Shown here piece by piece: positions 45,217 through 53,606 of a stretch of DNA of 64,000 nucleotides. A program made the position numbers and the translations under genes. The notes beneath the pieces are model-generated. The model saw nothing but the letters and a program-made list of their open reading frames with translations. It was not told the DNA's origin and ran no database searches. The number at the start of each line of letters is the position of its first letter. Positions within the stretch are counted from its first letter, which is position 1. Origin of the DNA: Streptomyces spinoverrucosus (GTDB lineage: Bacteria > Actinomycetota > Actinomycetes > Streptomycetales > Streptomycetaceae); assembly GCF_015712165.1 (NCBI RefSeq), contig NZ_JADPZX010000001.1:1302001-1366000 (forward strand), read 5' to 3'.

Positions 45217-46025
45217 GCGCGCAGGATCCTCTCCACTCTGTGGCCGGCGAGGAGCAGCCCTGCCGCCATCAGGACGAGCAGGTAGACGCCGGGGAGTGCC
45301 GTGGCCCCGCCGACCGTGTCGAGCGACAGGCTCCGGACCAGGTCGACGGCCTGGGCCAGGGGCGTGCACTGAGCCAGGAGACCGAGTGCCACGGGATAGC
45401 CGTCAGTCGGCGTGAAGGTGCCGGAGAAGACGAACATGCTGAAGGTCACCAGGTTGACGCGGTCGAAGTCGTGCGTGCCTCGCAGGAACGTGGAAAGAGC
45501 CAGCCCCACCGCCGAGAACGCGGCGCTCACCAGCAGGGCCGCGATGAACAGCGCGGGCAGGCGGGCAAGTTGGACCAGGTCGAGAGCGCACATGAAGGCC
45601 AGGAACGACACGGCGTGCACGGCACTCGTGGCGACGGTCCACAGCATCTCGCCGCAGACGATCGCGAGTGAGGAGACAGGAGTGCACGCCGTGGCATCGT
45701 GGAGCTTCGTCATCCTGAGCCTGGTGAAGAAGGTGAACGTCGACTCCGATACGGCACCGTTCATGAGGGAGGACGCGAGCATCGCCGGAGCCACGAACGT
45801 GGCGTAGCCGACCGTGTGGCCGTAGACGCTCAGGTCGCCGACCAGGGTGCCGACGCCAAGGCCGATCGCGCCGAGAAAGAAGACGGGCTCGAAGAGTCCG
45901 GACAGCAGGACCCACAGGTAGGACGCATGGCGGGCCGCCTCGACGTTGCGCAGGAACACCGCCCAGACATGGGCTGGTCGGACGGTTTCCATCCGGCCCG
46001 GCGCCGCGGCAGTGGATACAGGCAC
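45213..46025 (-). CDS. ABC-2 type transporter permease (second)
   Basis: 270 residues, about six membrane spans (LWVLLSGLFEPVFFLGAIGL, PAMLASSLMNGAVSESTFTF, LVTFSMFVFSGTFTP). GTG 46025 has AGGAGG four bases upstream. DrrB/NodJ-like; with the ATPase and the other permease it should export the cluster product or a precursor. Confidence 0.84.
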   Translation of the reverse strand: MPVSTAAAPGRMETVRPAHVWAVFLRNVEAARHASYLWVLLSGLFEPVFFLGAIGLGVGTLVGDLSVYGHTVGYATFVAPAMLASSLMNGAVSESTFTFFTRLRMTKLHDATACTPVSSLAIVCGEMLWTVATSAVHAVSFLAFMCALDLVQLARLPALFIAALLVSAAFSAVGLALSTFLRGTHDFDRVNLVTFSMFVFSGTFTPTDGYPVALGLLAQCTPLAQAVDLVRSLSLDTVGGATALPGVYLLVLMAAGLLLAGHRVERILRA

Positions 46026-46033
46026 AAACCCTC

Positions 46034-46807
46034 CTAGTCCGAGAGGCGTCGAGAGAAGGCGCGGCAGGCGAGAGCGAGCCCGGCGACGGCCCAGGCAGCC
46101 AGACAGAGCAGGTCGACGACCGCTTCCAGGGCGGTGCCGGAACCGAGCAGCAGCATGCGGGACAGGTCGGCGGCGTGCGCCAGGGGCAGGGCCAGGACAA
46201 CGGCATGGAGGAGGGCCGGCAGGACGTCGAGCGGGAAGTAGACGCCGCTGAACATGGCCATGGGAACGATGCCGATACGGAAGAGGACGTCGAACATCCC
46301 GGCGCTCCGCACGGTGGCACTGAACGCCATGACCGGAGCGGCGATCGAGACGGCGAACAGTGGCAGAAGCGGGACGACTGCCAGTGCGGTCCACCGGTGT
46401 CCGACGCCGAAGAACTCGATGACGATCAGGAAGCTGAGTCCGCCGAGGGTCGCGCGCCCGACGACCGCGGCCAGATGCCCCATCAGGATGTCCGCGGGCC
46501 TGACCGGTGTCAGTCGCATGGCGTGGTAGATACGGCTCCACTCGAAGCCACCGAAGACTGCCCAGGCGGACTCCGCGGCGCCGATCTGGACAACAGATGT
46601 GGCCAGAAGTCCGGCACCGACGAAGGAGAAGTAGGAGACGCCGAGTTCGGGCTGGTCACCGACGTACCGGCCCACCGACCAGCCTATGCCGGTGAGCAGG
46701 CACAGTGGCAGCAGGAACGAGTTGAACACCGAGTCGAGCCAGGTACGGCGGTAGCTGGTGAACAGGTGCGCGGTGACGGCGACAGCTCGGGAATCGAACA
46801 AGGCCAC
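46034..46807 (-). CDS. ABC-2 type transporter permease (first)
   Basis: 257 residues with six spans (SFLLPLCLLTGIGWSVG, FVGAGLLATSVVQIGAAES, LFRIGIVPMAMFSGVYFPLD). Paralogue of the next permease; both have the late FSG(x)Y/F(x)P ABC-2 motif. GTG 46807 follows the ATPase stop by two bases. The two likely form a heterodimer. Confidence 0.83.
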   Translation of the reverse strand: MALFDSRAVAVTAHLFTSYRRTWLDSVFNSFLLPLCLLTGIGWSVGRYVGDQPELGVSYFSFVGAGLLATSVVQIGAAESAWAVFGGFEWSRIYHAMRLTPVRPADILMGHLAAVVGRATLGGLSFLIVIEFFGVGHRWTALAVVPLLPLFAVSIAAPVMAFSATVRSAGMFDVLFRIGIVPMAMFSGVYFPLDVLPALLHAVVLALPLAHAADLSRMLLLGSGTALEAVVDLLCLAAWAVAGLALACRAFSRRLSD

Positions 46808-46809
46808 GG

Positions 46810-47736
46810 TCAGTCCACCAGCGTTCGGCCGGTCAGGTGCAGGAAGACGTCTTCGAGTCCTCCCCGGCGGACCAGAACGCTCCGGACTTCGATGCCGTTC
46901 CGATGGATGGCTGACGCCGCAGCCTCACCGTCGTCGGCGTAGATCAGCGCTCGGTCGGGCAGCATCTCGACGCGCAGTCCCAGTCGGTTCAGCTCGTCCA
47001 TGGGTGCGTCGGCCTGTCGAAGGCGCAGTTCGACTACCTCTTTGGTGCAGTGCTGAGCGATCAGCCCGCTGGGTGTACCGGTCGCGACGACCCGGCCCCT
47101 GTCGACGACGACAAGCCAGTCGCACAGCTGCTCCGCCTCATCCATGTAGTGCGTGGTGAGTATCTGCGTGATGCCACGTCGGCGAAGCTGGTCCAGTCGC
47201 TCCCAGAGGAGATGACGGGCCTGGGGGTCGAGCCCGGTGGTGGGCTCGTCCAGGAGGATCAGCTCCGGATCGTTGATCATGGCGCGGGCGATGCTCAAAC
47301 GCCGCTTCATGCCGCCGGACAGCGCATCGACGCGATGTCCGGCCCGGTCCTCGAGACGGACGAACGCCAGCAGTTCGGCGGCACGTGTGGCCGCTGTCGC
47401 ACGCGGGATCCTGAAGTAGCGCGCGAAGACGGTCAGGTTCTGCAGCAGACTCAGTTCGGGGTCGAGTGTGTCCTGTTGGGGACAGACCCCGATCCTCGCG
47501 CGTATCGCAGGTCCGTTGGCGATCGCGTCCATGTCGAATATGCGTAGCGTGCCCTCCGTCGGCTTGGAGATACAGCTGATCATGCGCATCGTCGAGGACT
47601 TTCCGGCCCCGTTCGGTCCGAGCAGGCCGAAGACCTGGCCCGGCCGGACCTCGAACTCGACGCCATCCAGGGCGGTGAAGTCCCCATAGCGCTTCACCAG
47701 GGCGTTGGCGTGGACGAGCGGTTCCTGGGCCGGCAT
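46810..47736 (-). CDS. ABC transporter ATP-binding protein (DrrA/NodI-type)
   Basis: 308 residues. Walker A GLLGPNGAGKSS, signature LSGGMKRRLS, Walker B ELILLDEPTTGLD, switch TTHYMDEAEQLCD, and a C-terminal extension as in drug-export ATPases. Start ATG 47736 with AAGGA upstream. First gene after the only sizeable gap in the operon, so a second promoter is possible. Confidence 0.88.
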   Translation of the reverse strand: MPAQEPLVHANALVKRYGDFTALDGVEFEVRPGQVFGLLGPNGAGKSSTMRMISCISKPTEGTLRIFDMDAIANGPAIRARIGVCPQQDTLDPELSLLQNLTVFARYFRIPRATAATRAAELLAFVRLEDRAGHRVDALSGGMKRRLSIARAMINDPELILLDEPTTGLDPQARHLLWERLDQLRRRGITQILTTHYMDEAEQLCDWLVVVDRGRVVATGTPSGLIAQHCTKEVVELRLRQADAPMDELNRLGLRVEMLPDRALIYADDGEAAASAIHRNGIEVRSVLVRRGGLEDVFLHLTGRTLVD

Positions 47737-47931
47737 GTGTCGTAGTTCCTTCCACTGTCTTCGTGGGTGTGGGCTGCGGCCTGTGCTGATGCCGTCCCGT
47801 GCGGGTTCGACACGGAACAGAGGTGCTTGCGGCCGGTGGGCCGGAGGGGGTGCCGGCCAGGCAGACGGACCCCCGCGGCCCAGGTGCCATCGATCTCGGA
47901 CCGGCGACGAGACACGTCCGCACTTCGGTTC
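47737..47931. other. 195-bp gap inside the octose operon
   Basis: The only gap over 40 bases in the 15-gene run. A minus-strand frame starts at ATG 47935, overlapping the glycosyltransferase stop as ATGA (MRTEVRTCLVAGPRSMAPGP...), but it has no stop before the ATPase gene and overlaps it out of frame. Another frame from GTG 47915 gives 73 residues ending at 47694. Neither resembles a known family. Confidence 0.35.
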
Positions 47932-49242
47932 TCATGCCGGCGCTCCGCTGCGCGGAGGAGCGCCGACCACCGACAGATGCCGGTCGAGCATGGCCTGGAA
48001 GGAGCGCCGCCAGTTCGTGCGGAAGTCGTGTTCCCGGCGGGCTCGCGCCAGGGCCGCCTGGCTGAGGTCCACCCTCTCCTTCGGGGTCAGCTCGGTTACG
48101 GCTGTGAGCATGGCGGTCGCGTCAGCGGTTTCCCGGCCGGCTGCCACCAGGCCGCTGACACCGGGTTCGACGAGCTCCGGGTAGACGCCAGTGGGCAGTA
48201 CGGCGACGACGAGGCCCTTCCCGTTGTTCATCAGCGCGGCCTCCACGGGGGTGACGGAGGCGGCTTCCCGCTCGGACAGGAAGGCCGCGGACAGGGTTCT
48301 CGGCCATTGGCAGAGTGCGGTGAGGACTCGGTCGTCCTGACCGTGGAGGAGCACGGCCGGTGATCCGGTGTGCCGGACGTGCTCCTCCAGATCAGCGTAG
48401 GGACGTGGGTTGAGGATCACCGGGACCAGCCGGTTCCCGGCCAGGCGAGCGGCGTCGACCAGCCTGTGGAAGCCCTTCTCCGCCACCCCCCGGCCCCAAC
48501 TGACGACCAGGTCCCGGTCCGTGGGGATTCCGAGCCCGCGCAGGAGTGCGGGGTCCGGCGGGCCCGGCCGGAACTTGGCGGCGTCGGTGGGCACGCCGGC
48601 ACGGGCGTAGAGGGTTTTGCCGTCCGGGATGCCGTAGACCTGCTGATACTGGTGGCGCATCCAGTGCGACTCCCAGCCGATGCACACGCGGGGGTCCGAT
48701 CGGGCCAGGTGTCCCATCACCGAGTCGGCGTAGGTCTCGGGCAGCTCGGCGTCGCCGTCGGGGCGTAGGACGGGGTTGTGGGTCATGTGCACATAGCTCG
48801 CCGCGAGGCCGAACTGGTCGGCGGCCCGGACGACGAAGCGTGCGGCCATGGCGAACATGCTCATCCCGGAGATGACGAGGAGGGAGTCCGCCTCGCGTCC
48901 CACCGTGAGAGCGACTTGACCGGCCGCCGAGCCGAGGGCCATGCAGTGCTCGAAGTGGTCCACCTCCCAGCTGTGGGCTCGCGGGTCGGCCAACGGGTGA
49001 TAGCGCACGGCTCCGCGGTGGACATAACGGTCCAGGGCCTGGGCGAAACGCTTCTCGTCCAGCCCCGCGCAGTTGGCACGTTCGGCGACGTGCCACTCGA
49101 CCTGAACCCCTCGTTCGTCGGCGATCGCGGCGACGTCGTCACGGGAATCGAGGATGTTGTGGATGTACCGGGCCACGCCGCCGTCGACCTGTCGGAAGCC
49201 TTCGTTGGTCAGGAGCAGAACCGCCAGCCGGTGGTCAGGCAT
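47932..49242 (-). CDS. glycosyltransferase (GT4-like)
   Basis: 436 residues. N-terminal acceptor half (LLLTNEGFRQVDGGVARYIH), then the donor half with VVSWGRGVAEKGFHRLVDAA, NPRPYADLEEHVRHTGSPAV and the late E-x7-E segment REAASVTPVEAALMNNGKGL typical of GT-B retaining enzymes. ATG 49242 has AAGGAG upstream (TTG 49245 is rejected). Probably transfers the nucleotide-activated octose made by neighbouring genes. Whether it is a counterpart of LmbT, which attaches ergothioneine in lincomycin biosynthesis, cannot be settled here. Confidence 0.78.
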   Translation of the reverse strand: MPDHRLAVLLLTNEGFRQVDGGVARYIHNILDSRDDVAAIADERGVQVEWHVAERANCAGLDEKRFAQALDRYVHRGAVRYHPLADPRAHSWEVDHFEHCMALGSAAGQVALTVGREADSLLVISGMSMFAMAARFVVRAADQFGLAASYVHMTHNPVLRPDGDAELPETYADSVMGHLARSDPRVCIGWESHWMRHQYQQVYGIPDGKTLYARAGVPTDAAKFRPGPPDPALLRGLGIPTDRDLVVSWGRGVAEKGFHRLVDAARLAGNRLVPVILNPRPYADLEEHVRHTGSPAVLLHGQDDRVLTALCQWPRTLSAAFLSEREAASVTPVEAALMNNGKGLVVAVLPTGVYPELVEPGVSGLVAAGRETADATAMLTAVTELTPKERVDLSQAALARARREHDFRTNWRRSFQAMLDRHLSVVGAPPRSGAPA

Positions 49243-50152
49243 CAAGCTCCTTGAGGACGGCGTCGAACCCGTGCTGGTAGAGATAGGCCACGACGAGCCG
49301 GTTCAGGCCGATGCCGCAGCACCCGCTCCACAAGTCCTGGCCTTCCGCGGTGATGTGGAAGCTCTCGGTCTGGTGGGTGCCCTCGGCAGAGCAGCCGGAG
49401 ATCTCCCGGAGGTCGAACCGCTCGTCGAAGTGGTCGGCCCAGCCCGGGCGGGCCCGCTCGGGGCGGTTGCTACTGAGGGGGACCTCGATGTCCTGCACAG
49501 GCACCTCGTCGGCGGTCTCCGCGTCGTCCTGCGCCTCGACGAGGGAGGGTATTTCCATGCAGCCCTCGGCAGCCACGACCTGCCAGCTCAGTCCCCAGCC
49601 GGAGAGGAGCTCGGTCAGGGTCTGGCGCACCTGGCCGCGGGTCGCGCGGACCTGCTCTCGGGTGCCGAAGAAGACATGCTCGACGCGAAGGAACTCGCGC
49701 GCCTTGATGGGGCCGTCCAGGTCCGCGGCGTACTCGTTGCGCCAGGTCCAGCCACCGAGGGTCTCCACTATGCGCAGCGGCAGCTCGTCCAGCGACAGCT
49801 GCCGGCCGCGCATGAGGTGGTAGAGGCTGATGCACTGGACCGGGTCGAGGACCTGGTCGCCGTCCGGGCCGGCCGGCACGAGGAGTTCGGGCGCGTACTG
49901 GCTCAGCCGGAAGTCGTCCAGTGCCTGACGCGGGATCAGGCGCGGGAACAGCCACTCCTCGAAGTCATTGGCGTAGGCACGTTCGAGTATCTCGCTCTGC
50001 AGGCGTCGCAGCAGGCGGACCCAGGGGGCGCGGTAGACGTACTGGCCCTCCGCGAAGTTCTCGATCCACTTTCGGTCCAGCGCTTCGACCACGACGTCGC
50101 CGCCGTGCAGGTCGCCGAACTCGGATATGTCGAGAATGGTGCCGAGCTTCAT
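49235..50152 (-). CDS. class II aminoacyl-tRNA synthetase-like protein (possible amino acid ligase)
   Basis: 305 residues, catalytic core only, no tRNA-binding N-terminal arm. Class II motif 2 WTWRNEYAADLDGPIKAREF (Arg138-Glu140), motif 3-like GCCGIGLNRLVVAYL (Arg285). Cys107, Glu153 and Cys254 are spaced like the Cys-Glu-Cys zinc ligands of methanogen-type SerRS and of the SerRS-derived amino acid:carrier protein ligases. ATG 50152 overlaps the HAD stop (ATGA) and has AAGGAG upstream. It should activate an amino acid as adenylate. The acceptor (carrier protein, tRNA or sugar amine) is unknown; no carrier protein gene is seen nearby. Confidence 0.7.
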   Translation of the reverse strand: MKLGTILDISEFGDLHGGDVVVEALDRKWIENFAEGQYVYRAPWVRLLRRLQSEILERAYANDFEEWLFPRLIPRQALDDFRLSQYAPELLVPAGPDGDQVLDPVQCISLYHLMRGRQLSLDELPLRIVETLGGWTWRNEYAADLDGPIKAREFLRVEHVFFGTREQVRATRGQVRQTLTELLSGWGLSWQVVAAEGCMEIPSLVEAQDDAETADEVPVQDIEVPLSSNRPERARPGWADHFDERFDLREISGCSAEGTHQTESFHITAEGQDLWSGCCGIGLNRLVVAYLYQHGFDAVLKELDA

Positions 50153-50775
50153 CGGGCTGACTCCTTGGGTGAAGGGGTTCCGTTTGCGTGCCGGGCGGTT
50201 TGGGAGCGGCGGTGGCGCAGCACGGTGTGGGCGGCTTCCAGGAGATTCGAGGCGTAGTGGACTCCGGTCACCGTGCTGGCCCACGGCGGGGTGCGTGGAC
50301 TGAGCAGGACCGCGGTGCACCCGGCGTTCAGACCGGCTTGCGCGTCGGTGGGACGGTCCCCGACGAGGTAACTGCCGGCGAGGTCCACCGACAGGTCGAC
50401 GGCAGCCTGGCGCAGCAGAACGCTGGAGGGCTTGCGGCACCGACAGCGGTGCCGCGCGCTGTGCGAGCACACGTAGACGCCGTCGAGTCGGCCCAGTCGG
50501 CGGTGCATCCGGTCGAGCGCGGAGCGGTCGAGCAGTCCCCGGGAAAGGTCGGGCTGGTTCGTGAAGAGGGCGATCAGGGCGCCGGCCGCGCGCAGCTGAG
50601 TGAAGCACTCCTGGACGCCGGGCAGAGCGGTCCATTCCTGTGGGTGGCGCGGGGAGGTGCGCCGCCCCCTCCGTAGGACGTGGGTGTTGAGCGTGCCGTC
50701 CCGGTCGAAGAACACACACCATCCCCGGCCCCGTACGGCAGCGGTCAGCTGTTCCACAGGTCCACCGACCTCCAC
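50149..50775 (-). CDS. lmbK-like: LmbK/GmhB-like HAD phosphatase (octose 1,8-bisphosphate phosphatase homologue)
   Basis: 208 residues. HAD motif I VFFDRDGTLN (Asp24, Asp26), motif II FTNQPDLSRG, zinc loop CSHSARHRCRCRKP as in GmhB, motif III VGDRPTDAQAG. In lincomycin biosynthesis LmbK removes the terminal phosphate from octose 1,8-bisphosphate, giving octose 1-phosphate. GTG 50775 overlaps the LmbL-like stop by 31 bases; GTG 50757 is an alternative. Confidence 0.85.
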   Translation of the reverse strand: MEVGGPVEQLTAAVRGRGWCVFFDRDGTLNTHVLRRGRRTSPRHPQEWTALPGVQECFTQLRAAGALIALFTNQPDLSRGLLDRSALDRMHRRLGRLDGVYVCSHSARHRCRCRKPSSVLLRQAAVDLSVDLAGSYLVGDRPTDAQAGLNAGCTAVLLSPRTPPWASTVTGVHYASNLLEAAHTVLRHRRSQTARHANGTPSPKESAR

Positions 50776-52049
50776 CCGTGCGGGGTCGGTACGCGGCTGC
50801 GGCGCTCCGCACCCGTCAGCCGCAGCAGCAGGGTGTGCCGCGGGGTGGCGCTCTCGAAGAACGCCGGGTCGGTGAAGGCCGGATGCTCCACGGTCAGCAC
50901 CACGCAGTCGGCGTCGGCCACCGCCTCGGTGAACGTGGTGCAGCGGTGCACGTCCTGGAGGTCGGCGGTTTCGGCGATCGGATCGTAGGCGGTGACCCTG
51001 GCGCCCTGTGCGAGCAGTTCGTCCGCCAACCGCAGGGCCGCGGAGTCGCGGAGCGTGGACACCCCGGGTTTGTAGGTCAGACCGAGCAGGCAGACCGTCC
51101 GTTCGGCGACGCCTTCGAGGTGCTTGTCCAGGGCCGCCAGCGGTGCCAGCGCGTGGACGGCGTTGGCATGGGCCACGGCGCGGAAGAGGCCGTCACGGCC
51201 GATGGGTTCACCGTGTTCCACGAGGGCCCGCACGTCACGGTGCAAGGTGGCACCCGCGTACGGTTCTCCGGGTCGCAGCGGGGCGCCGGCGGCGACACGC
51301 TCGTCGGCGCGGACGCCATCGAGGACCGTCACCGGATCGGCGCCGAGATGACCGGCGACGGTCCCCAGGTCGTTGGCGAGGGTGATGCACAGGGCGAGAT
51401 AGGCGTTGGTGCCGTGTTTCACCAGCTCCGCCTCGACGAGCCGCATGCGCAGTTCGTCGCGGGAACCGAGGCGGTCCAGCAAGTCGCGTACGGCTTCGGG
51501 CAGATGGGGAGAGTTGCACCCTACGACGGTCCGTACGGGGTGGAGGAAGTCGGTGACCGCTCGGCCCAGGCGCAGGTTCTCGGGAATGTGGATGAGGTCG
51601 GGGCTGTCGGCCGACAGGCCGGCGGTGGCGAGGGCGGCGTCACAGGTGCCCGCGCGGAGCTGACTCGCGACGACCACGGGCCCGCAGCGCCGGTGGCTCC
51701 CCAGCAGTTGGCGCAATGCGGCGACGGGCCGCCGGTCAGTGACGGTGCCGTCGGCGGCGGTTCCGGTGTCGTGGACGACGAGGCTCATGTCGGCGTGCCG
51801 CAGGACCTGAGCGACCTGCGCCTCGTCGAGCACCGGCCGCAGGGTTCCCTTCTCATGCGCGGTGGCAAGGATTCCCGCGACTTCGGGTTCGTCGCCGCAA
51901 CGGCGCCCGCGGACGAGGGCGTCGAAGGCTGCCCGGTCCGGCGTTTGCAGAGCGTCGGGCCGTATGTGGACCGTGTAGCCGAGCTGTGCCAGCCCGGCGG
52001 CGGTCACCGACGCGAGGTGCCAGTCGCCGACCAGGAGGACGTCAGGCAT
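50745..52049 (-). CDS. lmbL-like: LmbL-like UDP-glucose/GDP-mannose dehydrogenase family protein, catalytic Cys missing
   Basis: 434 residues. Family fold retained: central AELVKHGTNAYLALCITLAN keeps Lys211 and Asn215, and the C-terminal domain has VCLLGLTYKPGVSTLRDSAA. But where family members have GGSCFPKD the protein reads AGATLHRD (265-272), so the nucleophilic Cys is Thr268. The N-terminal nucleotide loop is VGDWHLAS in place of GxGxxG. A four-electron oxidation to a uronic acid is thus unlikely; a two-electron alcohol-to-ketone step or a non-catalytic role fits better. Sits in the LmbL position between K and M homologues. Confidence 0.83.
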   Translation of the reverse strand: MPDVLLVGDWHLASVTAAGLAQLGYTVHIRPDALQTPDRAAFDALVRGRRCGDEPEVAGILATAHEKGTLRPVLDEAQVAQVLRHADMSLVVHDTGTAADGTVTDRRPVAALRQLLGSHRRCGPVVVASQLRAGTCDAALATAGLSADSPDLIHIPENLRLGRAVTDFLHPVRTVVGCNSPHLPEAVRDLLDRLGSRDELRMRLVEAELVKHGTNAYLALCITLANDLGTVAGHLGADPVTVLDGVRADERVAAGAPLRPGEPYAGATLHRDVRALVEHGEPIGRDGLFRAVAHANAVHALAPLAALDKHLEGVAERTVCLLGLTYKPGVSTLRDSAALRLADELLAQGARVTAYDPIAETADLQDVHRCTTFTEAVADADCVVLTVEHPAFTDPAFFESATPRHTLLLRLTGAERRSRVPTPHGWRSVDLWNS

Positions 52050-53001
52050 GCTCGGCTTCGCCTATCTGGCGGCGTACCGCCTCGCGGACGGCTTCCTCGG
52101 ACTCCCGCGAGCTGTGCCAGCCCATGGAGTGGGCCGTGGACAGGTCGAACTCCACCACCGGGACGTCGCCGGGCCAGCCTCGCTTGCCGCCGCCGTATTC
52201 GATCTCCGCGTCAAGACCGAGTTCTTCCAACACGATCGCGGCGATCCTGGCGACGGTGACGGTCTCGGTGGAGCCCAGGTTGGCGACGAGGATGTCGGTC
52301 TTCGCCGCGGCGGCCAGGTCGACGATGCCGCGGGCGCAGTCCTCGGCGAGGAAGTAGTTCTTGCGCTGGTGTCCGTCGCCCAGGATGTGGAGTCGGCTCG
52401 GGTCGTCGCGCAGCTTGTTGAGGAAGTCGTGGATGACTCCGTGGTTCATGCGTCCGCCGACCACGTTGCCGAAGCGGAAGATGCTCGCCCGGAAGCCGTA
52501 GAGGTGGCAGTAGGAGGAGATCAGCGCTTCGGCGCCGAGCTTGGCCGCGCCGTAGACGGAGATGGGCAGCATGGGGCCGTGGTGCTCGGCGGTAGGGCGC
52601 TGCGCGAGTTCGCCGTAGACGGTCGAGGAGGAGGAAAAGACGATCTGTCCCACGTCGGCCCGCCGCATGGCCTCAAGGACTGAGCGGGTTCCCAGGACCG
52701 ACTGTTGGATGTCGACCCAGTTGTCCTCGAGGCCGACGCGCATATCGACGCTGGCGGCGAGATGGATGACCTGGTCCACGCCGTCCGACATCAGCTCGGT
52801 CAGCCGGTCGGTTTCCAGGACGTCCAGTTCGTGGAGGACGACGGTGCCGTCACGCTCGTGAGGTTCGATCCAGCTGCGGGTGGTGTTGGAGAAGTTGTCG
52901 ACCACCACCACGGGTGTGCTGTCCGCGGCGACCAGGTGGTCGACGACATGGCTTCCGATGAAACCGGCGCCGCCGGTCACCAGGGTGCGAGGTCGGGTCA
53001 T
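52042..53001 (-). CDS. lmbM-like: LmbM-like NAD-dependent sugar-nucleotide epimerase
   Basis: 319 residues, extended SDR. TLVTGGAGFIGSHVVDHLVA at the start, FSSSSTVYGE with catalytic Ser, YGAAK (Tyr150, Lys154), FRFGNVVGGRMNHGVIHDF. Acts on the nucleotide-linked sugar, as LmbM is thought to do for GDP-octose. ATG 53001 overlaps the SIS-protein stop (ATGA), and the 3' end overlaps the LmbL-like gene by 8 bases. Confidence 0.86.
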   Translation of the reverse strand: MTRPRTLVTGGAGFIGSHVVDHLVAADSTPVVVVDNFSNTTRSWIEPHERDGTVVLHELDVLETDRLTELMSDGVDQVIHLAASVDMRVGLEDNWVDIQQSVLGTRSVLEAMRRADVGQIVFSSSSTVYGELAQRPTAEHHGPMLPISVYGAAKLGAEALISSYCHLYGFRASIFRFGNVVGGRMNHGVIHDFLNKLRDDPSRLHILGDGHQRKNYFLAEDCARGIVDLAAAAKTDILVANLGSTETVTVARIAAIVLEELGLDAEIEYGGGKRGWPGDVPVVEFDLSTAHSMGWHSSRESEEAVREAVRRQIGEAEHA

Positions 53002-53606
53002 CGCTTTTCTCCATCGGTGAGGGCGAGGCAGAGGGCGTGCGCGACGAGAAGGTGCACGGACTCGATACCGGGCGTAGCGAGCGGCTCGCGGTCCAGCGGG
53101 ACGTTGATGTGCACATCGGCCAGATCGGAGGTGGCTCCCCCGTCGAAGCCGGTCACGGCGATCACCGCGGCGCCTTGTTCGCGGGCGAAGGCGGCCAGCT
53201 CCACCAGGCCGCGTGAGACGGAGCCGTCGCGGGCGCCGCCGTGCACGGAGAAGAGCACGACGGCGTCGCGGGCGCCGGCGTGGCTGGGCAGCCATGGTTC
53301 AGCCAGGTGAGCCAGGGCCAGGCCGGGGTCGTCGTCATTGGTCCACGCCGTGTGGCAGGCGATGTTGTCCAGCAGGGCGACGGCGCGTAGATGCGGCTCG
53401 TGGGGGGTGCGGGTGAACTTGGTCAGGTCGGCGGCGAAGTGGGAGGCGGTGGAGCTGGAGCCGCCGAGCCCGGCGGTCAGGACGACACCGCGAGTGGCAC
53501 GGCAGTCGGCGAGCACCCCTGCGGCCGCGGTGAGCGCCTCCGTGTCCAGGCCGGCCGTGACGGTGGCGGCTGCGTCGCGGAGGGCTGTGATGCTGGACAG
53601 ACTCAT
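52998..53606 (-). CDS. lmbN-like: LmbN-like (GmhA-type) SIS-domain sugar-phosphate isomerase
   Basis: 202 residues. TAGLGGSSSTASHFAADLTK (46-63) matches the GmhA phosphate loop, and VHLLVAHALC near the end holds the active-site His. In lincomycin, LmbN converts octulose 8-phosphate to octose 8-phosphate; it also carries an N-terminal carrier-protein domain, which is absent here. Overlaps both neighbours by four bases. Confidence 0.85.
   Translation of the reverse strand: MSLSSITALRDAAATVTAGLDTEALTAAAGVLADCRATRGVVLTAGLGGSSSTASHFAADLTKFTRTPHEPHLRAVALLDNIACHTAWTNDDDPGLALAHLAEPWLPSHAGARDAVVLFSVHGGARDGSVSRGLVELAAFAREQGAAVIAVTGFDGGATSDLADVHINVPLDREPLATPGIESVHLLVAHALCLALTDGEKR

Noticed and set aside
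52998..53606. Assignment of the sugar genes as an LPS or capsule heptose pathway
   Set aside because: GmhA/HddA/HddC/GmhB homology fits, but the added transaldolase, DegT, Gfo/Idh and UGD-like genes in lmb order fit the lincosamide cassette better. C7 versus C8 remains open.
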